Assembly (NCBI GenBank): GCA_001804785.1
Contig: MHBG01000048.1
Location: 25,401-89,400, forward strand
Direction of reading: 5' to 3'
Source: Lentisphaerae bacterium GWF2_45_14
Lineage (GTDB): Bacteria > Verrucomicrobiota > Lentisphaeria > Victivallales > GWF2-45-14
Length of the DNA: 64,000 bases
A program made the translations under genes and the position numbers. The notes under the pieces were generated by a model that was given only the letters and a program-made list of their open reading frames with translations, ran no database searches and was not told the DNA's origin. Numbering within the stretch: the first letter of the stretch is position 1; each line of letters opens with the position of its first letter. Positions 9,950-18,329 of the stretch are shown here, piece by piece.

Positions 9950-10207
9950 TCAAAGTCCATGTATTTCCGCGAATTCCACGCGGCCTTTCAGTATCTTTTC
10001 TTCAAGTATATTCGCGCTATCGCCATCGCAATCTTCATCGAGTCTGCGCTCTTCGAGGTCATTCGGCGTCGATTCCGCAAAATCATTGACAACATCGACT
10101 TTCATATTCAATTCTTCTCGGCAGAACTGACAAATCCAACCTTTTGAAGGAGCTTGTTCATATTCCCATTCAACACTGAATCCGCAGCGGGGGCAAGCAA
10201 CCTTCAT
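9950..10207 (-). CDS. Small zinc-ribbon phage protein
   Basis: It is 85 residues from the ATG at 10207, which has GGAGGGGG four bases upstream and starts right after the previous gene's stop; the longer frame from 10231 lacks this support. CPRCG at the start and CQFC about 20 residues later form a four-cysteine zinc ribbon. The remainder is acidic. Function unknown. Confidence 0.6.
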   Translation of the reverse strand: MKVACPRCGFSVEWEYEQAPSKGWICQFCREELNMKVDVVNDFAESTPNDLEERRLDEDCDGDSANILEEKILKGRVEFAEIHGL

Positions 10208-10208
10208 T

Positions 10209-10592
10209 TTACCCCCTCCAGCCTTTAACAACCAATACCCAGGTAATGAACATCGCTACAATTGCCCATATTGCGTGTATAAGCACCGCCGTGCCGCAAA
10301 CCCTTGCGAGTCCAAGGAAAACCTCCATCGGCAACGTTTTGAGAAATGGCATCTGTGTGCGGAGTTCCAGTTCTTTTATTTTGTTCTCTAAAGCATGAGC
10401 TTCTGCCTCTGCCCGTGTGGTATCGAGCTGGCTTTTGATTAATACTCCGTCTCCGATTCCGAGTTTTGCAAGTTCAAGTTCGTGTTCTCGTTTGCGTTCA
10501 GCTTGAACTGCCTCTTTGGCATGGTAATCGTCTGGCTTAAGCCCGTATTTCAAAATAAAATCAGCTTCCTGCTGTGGTGTAATCGTGGACAT
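10209..10592 (-). CDS. Small membrane protein with coiled coil
   Basis: It is 127 residues from the ATG at 10592, chosen for the AAGGAG eight bases upstream; the frame extends to 10652 without such a site. The N-terminal 85 residues are charged and helical (AEAEAHALENKIKELELR). One hydrophobic helix spans about residues 98-120, near the C-terminus. A holin or an inner-membrane anchor is possible, but nothing specific supports either. Confidence 0.55.
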   Translation of the reverse strand: MSTITPQQEADFILKYGLKPDDYHAKEAVQAERKREHELELAKLGIGDGVLIKSQLDTTRAEAEAHALENKIKELELRTQMPFLKTLPMEVFLGLARVCGTAVLIHAIWAIVAMFITWVLVVKGWRG

Positions 10593-10611
10593 TTTAAATC
10601 TCCTTTTTAAA

Positions 10612-10770
10612 TTATGCGATCTTTTGTTTAAGTGATTCTTTGGTAGGAACATTGTAATTTTTGCGGTCTCGGAACTCCTGTAATTTGCCCCGGTTCCAAT
10701 TCTCTAAAGGCCGAAAATATCCGCAAACACGACTGTAAACTTCCGTTTTTGCGCCGCACCTCTTAATCAT
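10612..10770 (-). CDS. Stand-alone glycyl-radical-like domain of anaerobic ribonucleotide reductase (NrdD C-terminus)
   Basis: It is 52 residues, below usual ORF cut-offs. The sequence YSRVCGYFRPLENWNRGK followed by EFRDRKNY matches the C-terminal end of class III reductase NrdD, where the Gly before Tyr carries the radical. Here that Gly is residue 17. Only one Cys (residue 5) of the usual zinc-binding Cys set remains, plus the Cys before the Gly. A perfect AAAGGAGG lies upstream, and the gene overlaps its upstream neighbour by eight bases. By analogy with GrcA/YfiD, which replaces the damaged radical domain of pyruvate formate-lyase, it may restore or modify host NrdD; this is inference. 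Confidence 0.75.
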   Translation of the reverse strand: MIKRCGAKTEVYSRVCGYFRPLENWNRGKLQEFRDRKNYNVPTKESLKQKIA

Positions 10771-10981
10771 GATGAACCTCCTTTAATTCAAATTCAGGGT
10801 ATTTTGAAATGACTTTTCCCGTTTCCGAATCGGTTTTAATTATCTGAATCCCGTATTTTTTTTTACCGCAGTAATTATTCAGGGCATGGAGATTTTCCAA
10901 TGCTATTGTCCTTTGGTGATAAATTTCACTTACCGCATTACGGGTTTTCTTGCTATAAATCCGCCAATGTCTGCGCTTCAT
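10763..10981 (-). CDS. Small uncharacterised phage protein
   Basis: It is 72 residues, basic at the N-terminus (MKRRHWRIYSKKTRN). AAGGAGG lies five bases before the ATG. It is translationally coupled to the downstream NrdD-like gene by an eight-base overlap. No domain recognised. Confidence 0.6.
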   Translation of the reverse strand: MKRRHWRIYSKKTRNAVSEIYHQRTIALENLHALNNYCGKKKYGIQIIKTDSETGKVISKYPEFELKEVHHD

Positions 10982-10996
10982 AAAACCTCCTTATTT

Positions 10997-11278
10997 TTAT
11001 ATAGTTACATAACCTTTTGTGCTGTATATTCGCTCAACATACTTTTCTGGTGTTTCGCTCAGTTGCCGGCATAATCGCGGGGGCGCTGTTTTGCTCGGAC
11101 GGGACTGATAATGCCGAATTGCGTCTGACAGTTTTTTTGTCAGTTCCTCGACTTCGAAAGGGCGTTCCTCAATTTCCTCGAGATACGATTTACAGCAGTG
11201 ATCGAAATTAGAAAGATTACACGGCAAAACTTTCTGCCGCTCCCGCAAAATAACTTTTTTAATTTTTTCGATATTCAT
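10997..11278 (-). CDS. Small uncharacterised phage protein coupled to primase
   Basis: It is 93 residues, charged and helical, with Cys at 20, 28 and 29. The start overlaps the primase stop by four bases (ATGA), so it is translated with the primase-helicase and may be an accessory replication factor. No family recognised. Confidence 0.55.
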   Translation of the reverse strand: MNIEKIKKVILRERQKVLPCNLSNFDHCCKSYLEEIEERPFEVEELTKKLSDAIRHYQSRPSKTAPPRLCRQLSETPEKYVERIYSTKGYVTI

Positions 11279-13659
11279 TTGATCAATACCTCTTTGACTT
11301 CGTTGTGAACGAAGCCGATTACTTTTATTCCGCCGTCAAGCTGAGGATTCAGAATAAATCCCCGCCGCGTATCATTCCTGCACGTAAAGCTTTTTCCGAA
11401 AATATTTGCAAACCCCTGCTTGATAAGGTTCTTTAAATAGCCGAGTTTATTTCCCCTGAACGTTGTAGGAACGGCCTTTTCAAGCCATACTTCCATAACC
11501 TCGGAGCGGATGAAATATTTTTCGTCCGTGCATAAGTTATGGGCAATTAGCTGCTGCTTGATATAATCCTGAATCCTAGCCGCCATTTCCGGATCAACAT
11601 TGGATTCCTCGCGGGCGACTGCCAGCTTTGCAAGTACATTCTGATAGTTCTCTTCCGTTTGGCAAAACGGCTGAAGAAGCTTTGTTTCAAACTCAGGAAA
11701 GCGCGTCTGCGGTTTGAGATTGAAGGCCTTCCAGTTTTGAACCGCGTCAAGAATTTCCGCAATGATTTTATAGCGGAACTCTTCGACATATTTGATAACT
11801 TCGGTTTTCCAGGACGCGGAATAACCGGATGCTGCCTTGACGTAGATAAAGTATGAACGCTGCGCCGTGTCGTTATCGATCGTGGCACTGTTGGCTGTAA
11901 TAATGAACGTAAGATTGTTCGGGCGCGTTTCCTCTCCTCTACCGTATGGTGGCCTTCCACTGATCGAACTTGATGTAACCATGTCGGCGAACTGCGAACA
12001 ATGAAAAAGCCCCGTAACGTTGTCCAGGAGCAGGATTTTCTTCTGCCGCCCCGTGACGGAGACAATGCGCTTCGTGATTTCGTCGAATTTGGTTTTTATC
12101 TGGTCAACGTTTGTCCGGATTTCTTTTCCTCCGTGAAGAATGGCGTTGACTTCGGCAAGCGTGGTTTTCCCGGTTCCGGCGCCATCCTCCGAGTCGATGA
12201 TCCAGCTGGGACGCGGAATTTCAGGCTCATAATAAAGCGGCGCGGCGAAAAACGAATAGAGCAGGATTTTGTATTCGGGACTTGCAGGATTGAAGAAATC
12301 AATCAGCTGGTGAAGATGGGGATGTCCTGAATCGGGATTGGGAAGAGCCGGAAACGCCGGATAAGCGTCTTTTCGTTCCGGCCAGCTTGGGGCATAGCTT
12401 ATTTCTTCATAGCGCAGAGCCGATTGTTCGATGGCGGCGAAAAATTCTTTTTTCGTCACGTAACCCGTTCCGGCTTTCCAGTTGACCAGCCGTTTGCTTT
12501 TGGATTGTATCCAGGAAAAGAATTCATTCTCGTTGCGGATGATATTTATGCGGTTCGTTTTTCTGTCATGGTCGAAGAGTGTTTCGCCGACTTTGCGAGG
12601 AAAACCCAGAAAGCGGATATGGACTTCATCGACAAGATCGTTTATCTGGCGCGGCTTCATGCTCTCTTCGCCGGATTCAGTCTTATATTTGATGTAGTTG
12701 CAAAAATCCGCACGATTGGCCTGTTTTGCCTCCTGAATCGCATGATAATCATCCTGAGGACGCTTTATATCGGATTTGTTGATAACGGGCTGCTTTTTGA
12801 TGTACTGAAGGAGCGCCTTTTCTCCATACTTGTTGAAATAGTCAGTAACGTCAAAGCCCGATACTTCATTATTGAAACGGACAACCTTTATCATGCCGAC
12901 GGTCTCGCGGAGTTCCCAGAGCAGAAATCCTTCACGCGCCCGGCCAGGTATATCATTATCGGTAAAAATAATGACGTCTTTTCCTTTGAGCGCGGTACTG
13001 TAGCTGACGTTCCATGTTCCGCAACCACTTGAATTCGTTGTTGCCAGAACCTTCATATTGCGTAAGGTATCCGCGTCTTTTTCCCCCTCGCAAATGCAGA
13101 CATTGTTCTGATCCTTCCACTCCGGCCAGCGGTAAAGGACTTTTTTAACGTGCTTCACGCTCTCATTGCCGAAAGCGTCGCATTGAACGAATTCTTTCTG
13201 CTTTTCCGTGTGTTCCCATCGTTGGACAACCATAATCAAGCTGCCGTCCTCGTCATGATACGGGTAATCCATTGTTTTTATATATCCGTGTTTCTTGAGG
13301 AATTCCGAGCGGCCTTGACGGGCTTCTTTCCGCGTAAATTCTTTTGCTTTCAAACTCAGGAGATCACCGAGGAACTGTTGGGCGTCCTGTTTTTTGTCGT
13401 AAATATCATCGGCAGCGCCGCCGAACTTCACGCGGCGGACGAGTTCTATAACGCCGCCTTTTTCCTGTGTTACGTGATCCGTCCATCCGCTTTCGTTCAT
13501 AGAAAGGGCGCCGGAATCCGAACCCGGTCTCCACGGGATATTGAAGCGGTCGCCTTGTCCGCCGACGGGTTCCAATCCAAGCTGAGACTTGGCGATTTCC
13601 AAGCAGTTTGCGTGCGCGTATATGTCTTTGTATTCGTAGAAACGTTCAATTGTTGACAT
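11275..13659 (-). CDS. Phage primase-helicase (TOPRIM plus P-loop ATPase)
   Basis: It is 794 residues. Residues 30-80 resemble a DnaG-like N-terminal region (GRF-type fold, W...GWTDHV...KGGVIELV) but without the cysteines of a CHC2 zinc finger. TOPRIM spans about 186-265, with Glu191 in CICEGEKDAD and the Asp pair in FTDND at 234 and 236. The C-terminal ATPase has Walker A GAGTGKTT at 493-500, Walker B ILLLDNVTG near 546 and an ITANSATIDND sensor-like motif. It should prime and unwind phage DNA. It is the replication core of the operon. A DNA polymerase is not seen in the window. Confidence 0.85.
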   Translation of the reverse strand: MSTIERFYEYKDIYAHANCLEIAKSQLGLEPVGGQGDRFNIPWRPGSDSGALSMNESGWTDHVTQEKGGVIELVRRVKFGGAADDIYDKKQDAQQFLGDLLSLKAKEFTRKEARQGRSEFLKKHGYIKTMDYPYHDEDGSLIMVVQRWEHTEKQKEFVQCDAFGNESVKHVKKVLYRWPEWKDQNNVCICEGEKDADTLRNMKVLATTNSSGCGTWNVSYSTALKGKDVIIFTDNDIPGRAREGFLLWELRETVGMIKVVRFNNEVSGFDVTDYFNKYGEKALLQYIKKQPVINKSDIKRPQDDYHAIQEAKQANRADFCNYIKYKTESGEESMKPRQINDLVDEVHIRFLGFPRKVGETLFDHDRKTNRINIIRNENEFFSWIQSKSKRLVNWKAGTGYVTKKEFFAAIEQSALRYEEISYAPSWPERKDAYPAFPALPNPDSGHPHLHQLIDFFNPASPEYKILLYSFFAAPLYYEPEIPRPSWIIDSEDGAGTGKTTLAEVNAILHGGKEIRTNVDQIKTKFDEITKRIVSVTGRQKKILLLDNVTGLFHCSQFADMVTSSSISGRPPYGRGEETRPNNLTFIITANSATIDNDTAQRSYFIYVKAASGYSASWKTEVIKYVEEFRYKIIAEILDAVQNWKAFNLKPQTRFPEFETKLLQPFCQTEENYQNVLAKLAVAREESNVDPEMAARIQDYIKQQLIAHNLCTDEKYFIRSEVMEVWLEKAVPTTFRGNKLGYLKNLIKQGFANIFGKSFTCRNDTRRGFILNPQLDGGIKVIGFVHNEVKEVLIK

Positions 13660-13714
13660 GATTTTTTATTCCATTTCTCTGAGTTTAAAATCCTTCATTT
13701 TCTAACCATTCTTT

Positions 13715-14146
13715 TTATTCAAACGAAACATGATGTTTCACAAATTTATCCGCCCGTCTTTTAGTTACGCATTTATATTTTGGATAGGAATTGACCAAGC
13801 TATATTTTGCTTGCTCTTTAGTGAATATTTCAGCTTTGCAAATATCCAAAGTGTAGCCGCGTCCGTGTTTTGCGTAAAACAAAAGGCAATTTCCGACATA
13901 TCCAGTATAAAGGTAATATTTTAATTCATTGTCTTTTTGTTCGATGGGCAAGCTGTAGTTCGTGTATTCCTGTTCAAAAATGGCTTCATTTTCGAAAATT
14001 GCATCTCGAAGCACCAGTGCCGTATCTCCGATATAAGAACGAGAATCGAATTGACCCTGTTCTACCTTGTGCCACATATCAAAAAGAATGCGTTTGCAGG
14101 AAGCTAGTTTACTACTCAGAATGAGTGTTTCTTTTCGGAGATTCAT
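13715..14146 (-). CDS. Uncharacterised phage protein
   Basis: It is 143 residues. AAAGAGG lies upstream of the ATG, and the gene overlaps the preceding small gene by four bases (ATGA). The central part is acidic and aromatic. The C-terminal half (GYTLDICKAEIFTKEQAK) looks like a short alpha/beta module seen in operon mates of phage replication genes. Function unknown. Confidence 0.55.
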   Translation of the reverse strand: MNLRKETLILSSKLASCKRILFDMWHKVEQGQFDSRSYIGDTALVLRDAIFENEAIFEQEYTNYSLPIEQKDNELKYYLYTGYVGNCLLFYAKHGRGYTLDICKAEIFTKEQAKYSLVNSYPKYKCVTKRRADKFVKHHVSFE

Positions 14147-14340
14147 AATTTTACCTCTTTAAACGTTTCTAAGCACTGTTTCAGCCTCTTTTGTAGCAAT
14201 TTTTGTCCGGGTAATAGATTCAGTCTGTGAGAACCATTTTGAAACAAGACGCACCAGCCGTCTTTTCCGGCATGATGACATCTTCCACAAAACTTTTTCT
14301 CAGCGTCAATTTCCAGTTGTATTGTTCCTGTGAGTTTCAT
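14143..14340 (-). CDS. Small cysteine-containing phage protein
   Basis: It is 65 residues from the ATG at 14340, preceded by AAGGGA; the longer frame from 14385 would overlap the Dam-like gene and lacks a ribosome site. FCGRCHHAGKDGWCVLF is a compact possible metal-binding or redox motif of three Cys and two His. Overlaps the next gene by four bases. Confidence 0.55.
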   Translation of the reverse strand: MKLTGTIQLEIDAEKKFCGRCHHAGKDGWCVLFQNGSHRLNLLPGQKLLQKRLKQCLETFKEVKL

Positions 14341-14342
14341 CT

Positions 14343-15164
14343 TCAAATCCCTTCTTTTAAGCATTCCTGATTGATCCATATACATTCAGTCCGCGCTCCG
14401 GATTGATATGTATTGTTCCTGTAAGTTCTTGATTCCTTTTTCCAACCGGATTTTTCGAGTTCGGTGTAAATCGGATTATCATAGCTCGATATTATGACCA
14501 TGCCGCGAATTTGCTGAAGAAGGTCAATAAGAAGACGATGCTGTTCGTCCGTCAGCTCGTAAGCGTATTTATGTTTATTGGCCTGAGTTCTGGTATCATG
14601 CGGATACGGCGGATCAAGATACCAAAGTATGTTCGAATCATCCTTGTGCTTTTCAATTAGCGCGAATGCGTCCATATTTTCAATGATTACCCCGGCAAGG
14701 CGATCCGCGAATATGTCGATATATCCGGGATAAGATGCCCAGTTATGAGCAGGTAATGAATGCTTGCGCCTGAAGTCAGTCCTGAACCCGGATTTATAAT
14801 TTTTAGCAATTACACTGTCCGCATGATACCCCATTCCTGCGCGAATCAAGAAGCGGCGGGCATTCTCTATTTCGTCATCGGACGGAATGAACGCGTTATC
14901 ATATTCCATTCTCGCAAATGGCGTGAGGCTTAATTTCTCCTGAAGGTTTTTCTTTTTTACATCGTCTTGCAGGATACGAAAAAGATTCACAATCTCATGA
15001 TTCAAATCATTGAAAAGTTCCGCATAACTTTTGGGTTTCCTAAACAAAACACTTCCGGCGCCGCCGAATGGCTCGATGTAAATCCGGTGTTCCGGAAAGT
15101 GCGACACGATCCAGGGTGCAACACGCCATTTGCCGCCGTAGTAACGAAATAGTGAGCGGGTCAT
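14343..15164 (-). CDS. DNA N6-adenine methyltransferase (Dam / D12 class)
   Basis: It is 273 residues, the normal length for the family. FRYYGGKW at 6-13 and IEPFGGAGSVLF at 30-41 form the S-adenosylmethionine motifs, and LDPPYP near residue 180 is the catalytic DPPY. The target is probably a short palindrome such as GATC, but the recognition residues cannot be read reliably. No restriction enzyme is linked, so it is an orphan phage methylase, likely for protection from host restriction or for regulation. Neighbour to a C5-methyltransferase. Confidence 0.9.
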   Translation of the reverse strand: MTRSLFRYYGGKWRVAPWIVSHFPEHRIYIEPFGGAGSVLFRKPKSYAELFNDLNHEIVNLFRILQDDVKKKNLQEKLSLTPFARMEYDNAFIPSDDEIENARRFLIRAGMGYHADSVIAKNYKSGFRTDFRRKHSLPAHNWASYPGYIDIFADRLAGVIIENMDAFALIEKHKDDSNILWYLDPPYPHDTRTQANKHKYAYELTDEQHRLLIDLLQQIRGMVIISSYDNPIYTELEKSGWKKESRTYRNNTYQSGARTECIWINQECLKEGI

Positions 15165-15179
15165 AGTAAAATTATCTCC

Positions 15180-17003
15180 TTATGCCACAATTGCGGCTTT
15201 TATTAATGCCTCTGCCAATACTGGCGGAACGGCATTGCCTATCTGCTTGACTTGATTCGATTTATTTCCGGCAAATTTATAGTTTTTGGGGAAGCTCATC
15301 GCGGCAGCAAGTTCGGATGGTTGGAACATTCTGAAAAGAATATCCAGTTTGAATATGCTTCCTTTCGCATCAATGAAACACCGTCCAGCACAAAGCCCGA
15401 ATCGTTCTTTGCATGTCACGGTGTCCAGGGGCTCGTTAATAGATTCAGCAGTACCGTTTCCATAGTATGTAGATATGAACGGTTCAATTTGAGAAATTGC
15501 TCCTTCCGTGGCAATAGTCGGAAGCGGATTGCTGACAGGTTTTACGCTTCCGCCTCCATGCTGAGGAATAAACATTGCCTCCACAATGGCAATATTGTTT
15601 CTGGTTGTAATCGTATTAACTGGATCGTTTGCACTTCTAATACGTCCCTTACTGTCGGCTGTATGAGTCATATCGACAACCATTGGAGAAACAAGGCAAT
15701 GCTCAGCTTTTGTTACAATTGTTGATATGGGGTCATTCATTCCCGATGCCCTATGTCCTCCAGACGTGTGCCCTGTCGCAAATACGCATGGTTCCACAAC
15801 TCCTATATGCGTCCCATTTGCTGTAACGGTTGGGCAAGGATCAGAGGACGGACGGCATGAACTGTTGATATTCGATTTATTTGTTCCCCTTAGTGTAACT
15901 ATGACAGGCTGAACAACCCCATAGCGATTCGAACAATCCTGCACCGGAACGGGATCAGCAATTTGGCTGTGTCTGTTATCGCCGCCATTGTATCGGCTAA
16001 CGAACGGTTCAATGATTGCAACATGATTTCGCGTACTGATCGCCGGAACAGCGTCCGAGATTGCCTTGCATGATGGAGTATCCTGTTTTGCGGCGGTTCC
16101 GCGCATTATTAGCATGAAAGGGGCTTCGATGCCTTGTGTTTTGAGTTTGGGTAAAGAATATAAATACATCAATGGACATTTACGGTGACACTGACAACTT
16201 CTGATAATCTCCTGTCTTACAAGTGGCGTATACAGATTTGCAGCAGCCCCCCAATATTTGACAATGCCGCTGTAAATTCTGCGTAAGGTATTCGGGACAA
16301 GTGGTTTTTTGCGGTCAAAGATTGATTTCCCCGGAATATCCCAATCGATAATATCACGGGCAGGAACCCAAGATTTATAAAGCCCTTCTAATAATCCTGG
16401 GTCTTTTACGTGAGTCGGTTCAGGCCAGCAGATTTTTTCTTTTCCTCGGGCGGCCTGAATAATGAGGCGTTTCCTGCATGTCGGAGCACCAAAATCAGCG
16501 GCATTGAGAATCCGATATTCTACACGGTACCCGAATGCTTTAATCATGCCGATAAATTTTTTAAAAATTTCGCCTTTCTTCGACTTTATGATATTTCCTT
16601 TATCATCGACCGGCCCCCATGCAAGAAATTCCTCAACATTCTCAATATAAACACGGTCAATAATAAGCTCCTGAATCCATTTCAATACATGCCATGCGGT
16701 TGACCTGCTCTGATCATCGCGGGGACGGCCTCCTTTTGCCCTTGAGTGGTTGGTGCATTCCGGGGATGCCCATAAAAAATTTAAACGTCCTCCCGGGACA
16801 AGATCGCGCGGCGATATATTTTCAACCGAGTCACGATAATACCGGGCTTTTTCATGATTAAGCTTATTTGTGTCAATGGCGATTTGCCAATGATTGACTC
16901 CAACCAATTCATATTCAATGCCCTGCTTCACAAAGGCGTTGATCATTCCGGTCGAAGTTCCCCCGCCGCCGCAAAACAAATCTGCCGCATAGAATGTTTT
17001 CAT
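15180..17003 (-). CDS. DNA C5-cytosine methyltransferase with repeat-filled recognition region
   Basis: It is 607 residues from the ATG at 17003 (AGGTGA upstream; overlaps the previous stop by four bases). Motif I is DLFCGGGGTS (8-17). The catalytic Cys83 lies in SPECTNHS instead of the usual PPCQ. ENVEEF at 121-126 is motif VI and RKRLIIQA near 177 is motif VIII; QIGNAVPP near 587-594 is the C-terminal motif. Between VIII and the last motif, residues about 294-540 consist of seven repeats of 32-40 residues, each ending in a pattern like DPxPTxTxxxxxxIVEP. Typical enzymes are 350-450 residues, so the repeats account for the extra length. Likely methylates phage DNA. Confidence 0.88.
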   Translation of the reverse strand: MKTFYAADLFCGGGGTSTGMINAFVKQGIEYELVGVNHWQIAIDTNKLNHEKARYYRDSVENISPRDLVPGGRLNFLWASPECTNHSRAKGGRPRDDQSRSTAWHVLKWIQELIIDRVYIENVEEFLAWGPVDDKGNIIKSKKGEIFKKFIGMIKAFGYRVEYRILNAADFGAPTCRKRLIIQAARGKEKICWPEPTHVKDPGLLEGLYKSWVPARDIIDWDIPGKSIFDRKKPLVPNTLRRIYSGIVKYWGAAANLYTPLVRQEIIRSCQCHRKCPLMYLYSLPKLKTQGIEAPFMLIMRGTAAKQDTPSCKAISDAVPAISTRNHVAIIEPFVSRYNGGDNRHSQIADPVPVQDCSNRYGVVQPVIVTLRGTNKSNINSSCRPSSDPCPTVTANGTHIGVVEPCVFATGHTSGGHRASGMNDPISTIVTKAEHCLVSPMVVDMTHTADSKGRIRSANDPVNTITTRNNIAIVEAMFIPQHGGGSVKPVSNPLPTIATEGAISQIEPFISTYYGNGTAESINEPLDTVTCKERFGLCAGRCFIDAKGSIFKLDILFRMFQPSELAAAMSFPKNYKFAGNKSNQVKQIGNAVPPVLAEALIKAAIVA

Positions 17004-17431
17004 TTTGTCACCTGGGTGATGTCCCCTTCTACAAAACTTTTGATTATATTTCCCTGCTTGTCGTAGTAAATGGTTTTCCAATAAGGATGGCAATTTTCGC
17101 TATAGGGATTTCCGTCAAAACAGACTGCCAAATTTAGGCCGCACGTACCACAGATTGTTCCCATTTTTCCACAGACTGAAACGCGCATGCCTTGATAAGC
17201 AAACTCAATGCCGCGTTGAGTAATCATATGTGTAAAACGTTCTGGATCGCCGAACAAATCCGCAACGCGGAATTTATGAAGGAGGTGAACAGAATCAACT
17301 CCATGTAGATAGTTTTGAAATGTGTCAACTACTTCGCGCAACTCGCAAAAATGACGATATTTTGCCTGTCCGGGACTCTTTGCGACAATTTGTTCTGGAT
17401 TACTTGCCCATATAATTTCGTATGTATTCAT
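17000..17431 (-). CDS. Uncharacterised cysteine-rich phage protein
   Basis: It is 143 residues. The N-terminal part (YEIIWASNPEQIVAKSPGQAKYRHF) is followed by a helical segment. A Cys-rich part follows (CGKMGTICGTCGLNLAVC and a later NCHPYWK), probably one zinc site. It is coupled to the C5-methyltransferase by a four-base overlap. Function unknown. Confidence 0.6.
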   Translation of the reverse strand: MNTYEIIWASNPEQIVAKSPGQAKYRHFCELREVVDTFQNYLHGVDSVHLLHKFRVADLFGDPERFTHMITQRGIEFAYQGMRVSVCGKMGTICGTCGLNLAVCFDGNPYSENCHPYWKTIYYDKQGNIIKSFVEGDITQVTK

Positions 17432-17435
17432 GGCC

Positions 17436-17915
17436 TTAAAACTCCCTTGGAATAATCGGATGAGAGCTTGTTGATAATTTAGGAAATTCAGCTTCTTTCA
17501 ACGCTTCAATAACCTCATCCATCGAGCAGCAAATATGGTCAAACATTTTAACCATAAGCTCAGGCTCCATATGCTCAATCAAATAAAAGATAGTCAACTT
17601 TTTGTTTCCTGCCGCCCATCCCATTTCCATTGATGCGGATCGTCCGAACGGCATAACGCCGACAAAAGCGTCAGCCCATTGCATGGCGGCAAAATCTGAA
17701 TCATACCCGGCTTGGGCAATGTCATGATTGAGGGCGGCTTTGTATTGTTTGTTATTCCATTTCTGCCAATCAGGATCGATTTCAGACCATTTGAAGCCAT
17801 AATTCCCAAGAGCCGGATGTCGGAAGTCATAGACCTCGTGTCCGGCCTTGCGCAATGCACCTACAGCTATTGGCTGCAGTGCGTTTCTCCATGATGATGC
17901 GACGTATATTTTCAT
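17436..17915 (-). CDS. Nucleoside 2-deoxyribosyltransferase-like protein
   Basis: It is 159 residues. YVASSWRN at 4-11 and the SASMEMGWAAG segment with Glu97 match the nucleotide-binding start and the catalytic Glu region of the nucleoside 2-deoxyribosyltransferase superfamily (Rossmann-like). WADAFVGVMP precedes it as in these enzymes. The family exchanges bases on deoxyribonucleosides, or hydrolyses nucleotides. Here it may act with DUF5664 in nucleotide metabolism; substrate unknown. Confidence 0.65.
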   Translation of the reverse strand: MKIYVASSWRNALQPIAVGALRKAGHEVYDFRHPALGNYGFKWSEIDPDWQKWNNKQYKAALNHDIAQAGYDSDFAAMQWADAFVGVMPFGRSASMEMGWAAGNKKLTIFYLIEHMEPELMVKMFDHICCSMDEVIEALKEAEFPKLSTSSHPIIPREF

Positions 17916-17917
17916 GA

Positions 17918-18232
17918 TTAGTTTCCTTCCACTTTATTGATAAGTTTTAAAATAGCCTGTGCCTCTTTTGCGCAGATTGTAATTTCGAGAGGATAGTCCT
18001 CGCTAAGGCCGTCAAGGTTCTTTCCGTTATGCAATTCGGGATAATTGCGCCGGTTTAAAATTTCTTTTCCAATAGACACAAGAGCCTCAAGCATTTTTCT
18101 GTTTTCCTCGGAAATTTCGGCAATGAGTTCATCCCGTTTGTATAAATGCCGGAATGCGGCCTTTAGACTTCTCTCGTCTATATTGGGATTAAATGATGCA
18201 AGTTCTTCAAGACTGATTAATTTGCGCTCCAT
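17918..18232 (-). CDS. Small helical phage protein
   Basis: It is 104 residues, almost entirely charged helix (LEELASFNPNIDERSLKAAF...), without Cys clusters or membrane segments. It is separated by only two bases from the deoxyribosyltransferase-like gene. No family recognised. Confidence 0.55.
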   Translation of the reverse strand: MERKLISLEELASFNPNIDERSLKAAFRHLYKRDELIAEISEENRKMLEALVSIGKEILNRRNYPELHNGKNLDGLSEDYPLEITICAKEAQAILKLINKVEGN

Positions 18233-18329
18233 CTTATTTTTCTTCCGCTTTCATTTCTTGTTCATTTGCTGACATTTTGATTTTCCCCTTGTTTTAAAGC
18301 TGTTTTAGACTCAAATTTTCATTTGACGG

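Noticed and set aside
14343..17003. A restriction-modification system formed by the two methyltransferases
   Set aside because: No restriction endonuclease gene lies beside them; the neighbours are small zinc and nucleotide-metabolism genes, so they are taken as orphan phage methylases.
18234..18275. A 13-codon minus-strand frame (MSANEQEMKAEEK) with a GGGG-like ribosome site just before the 104-residue gene
   Set aside because: Too short to separate from chance; possibly only a leader.
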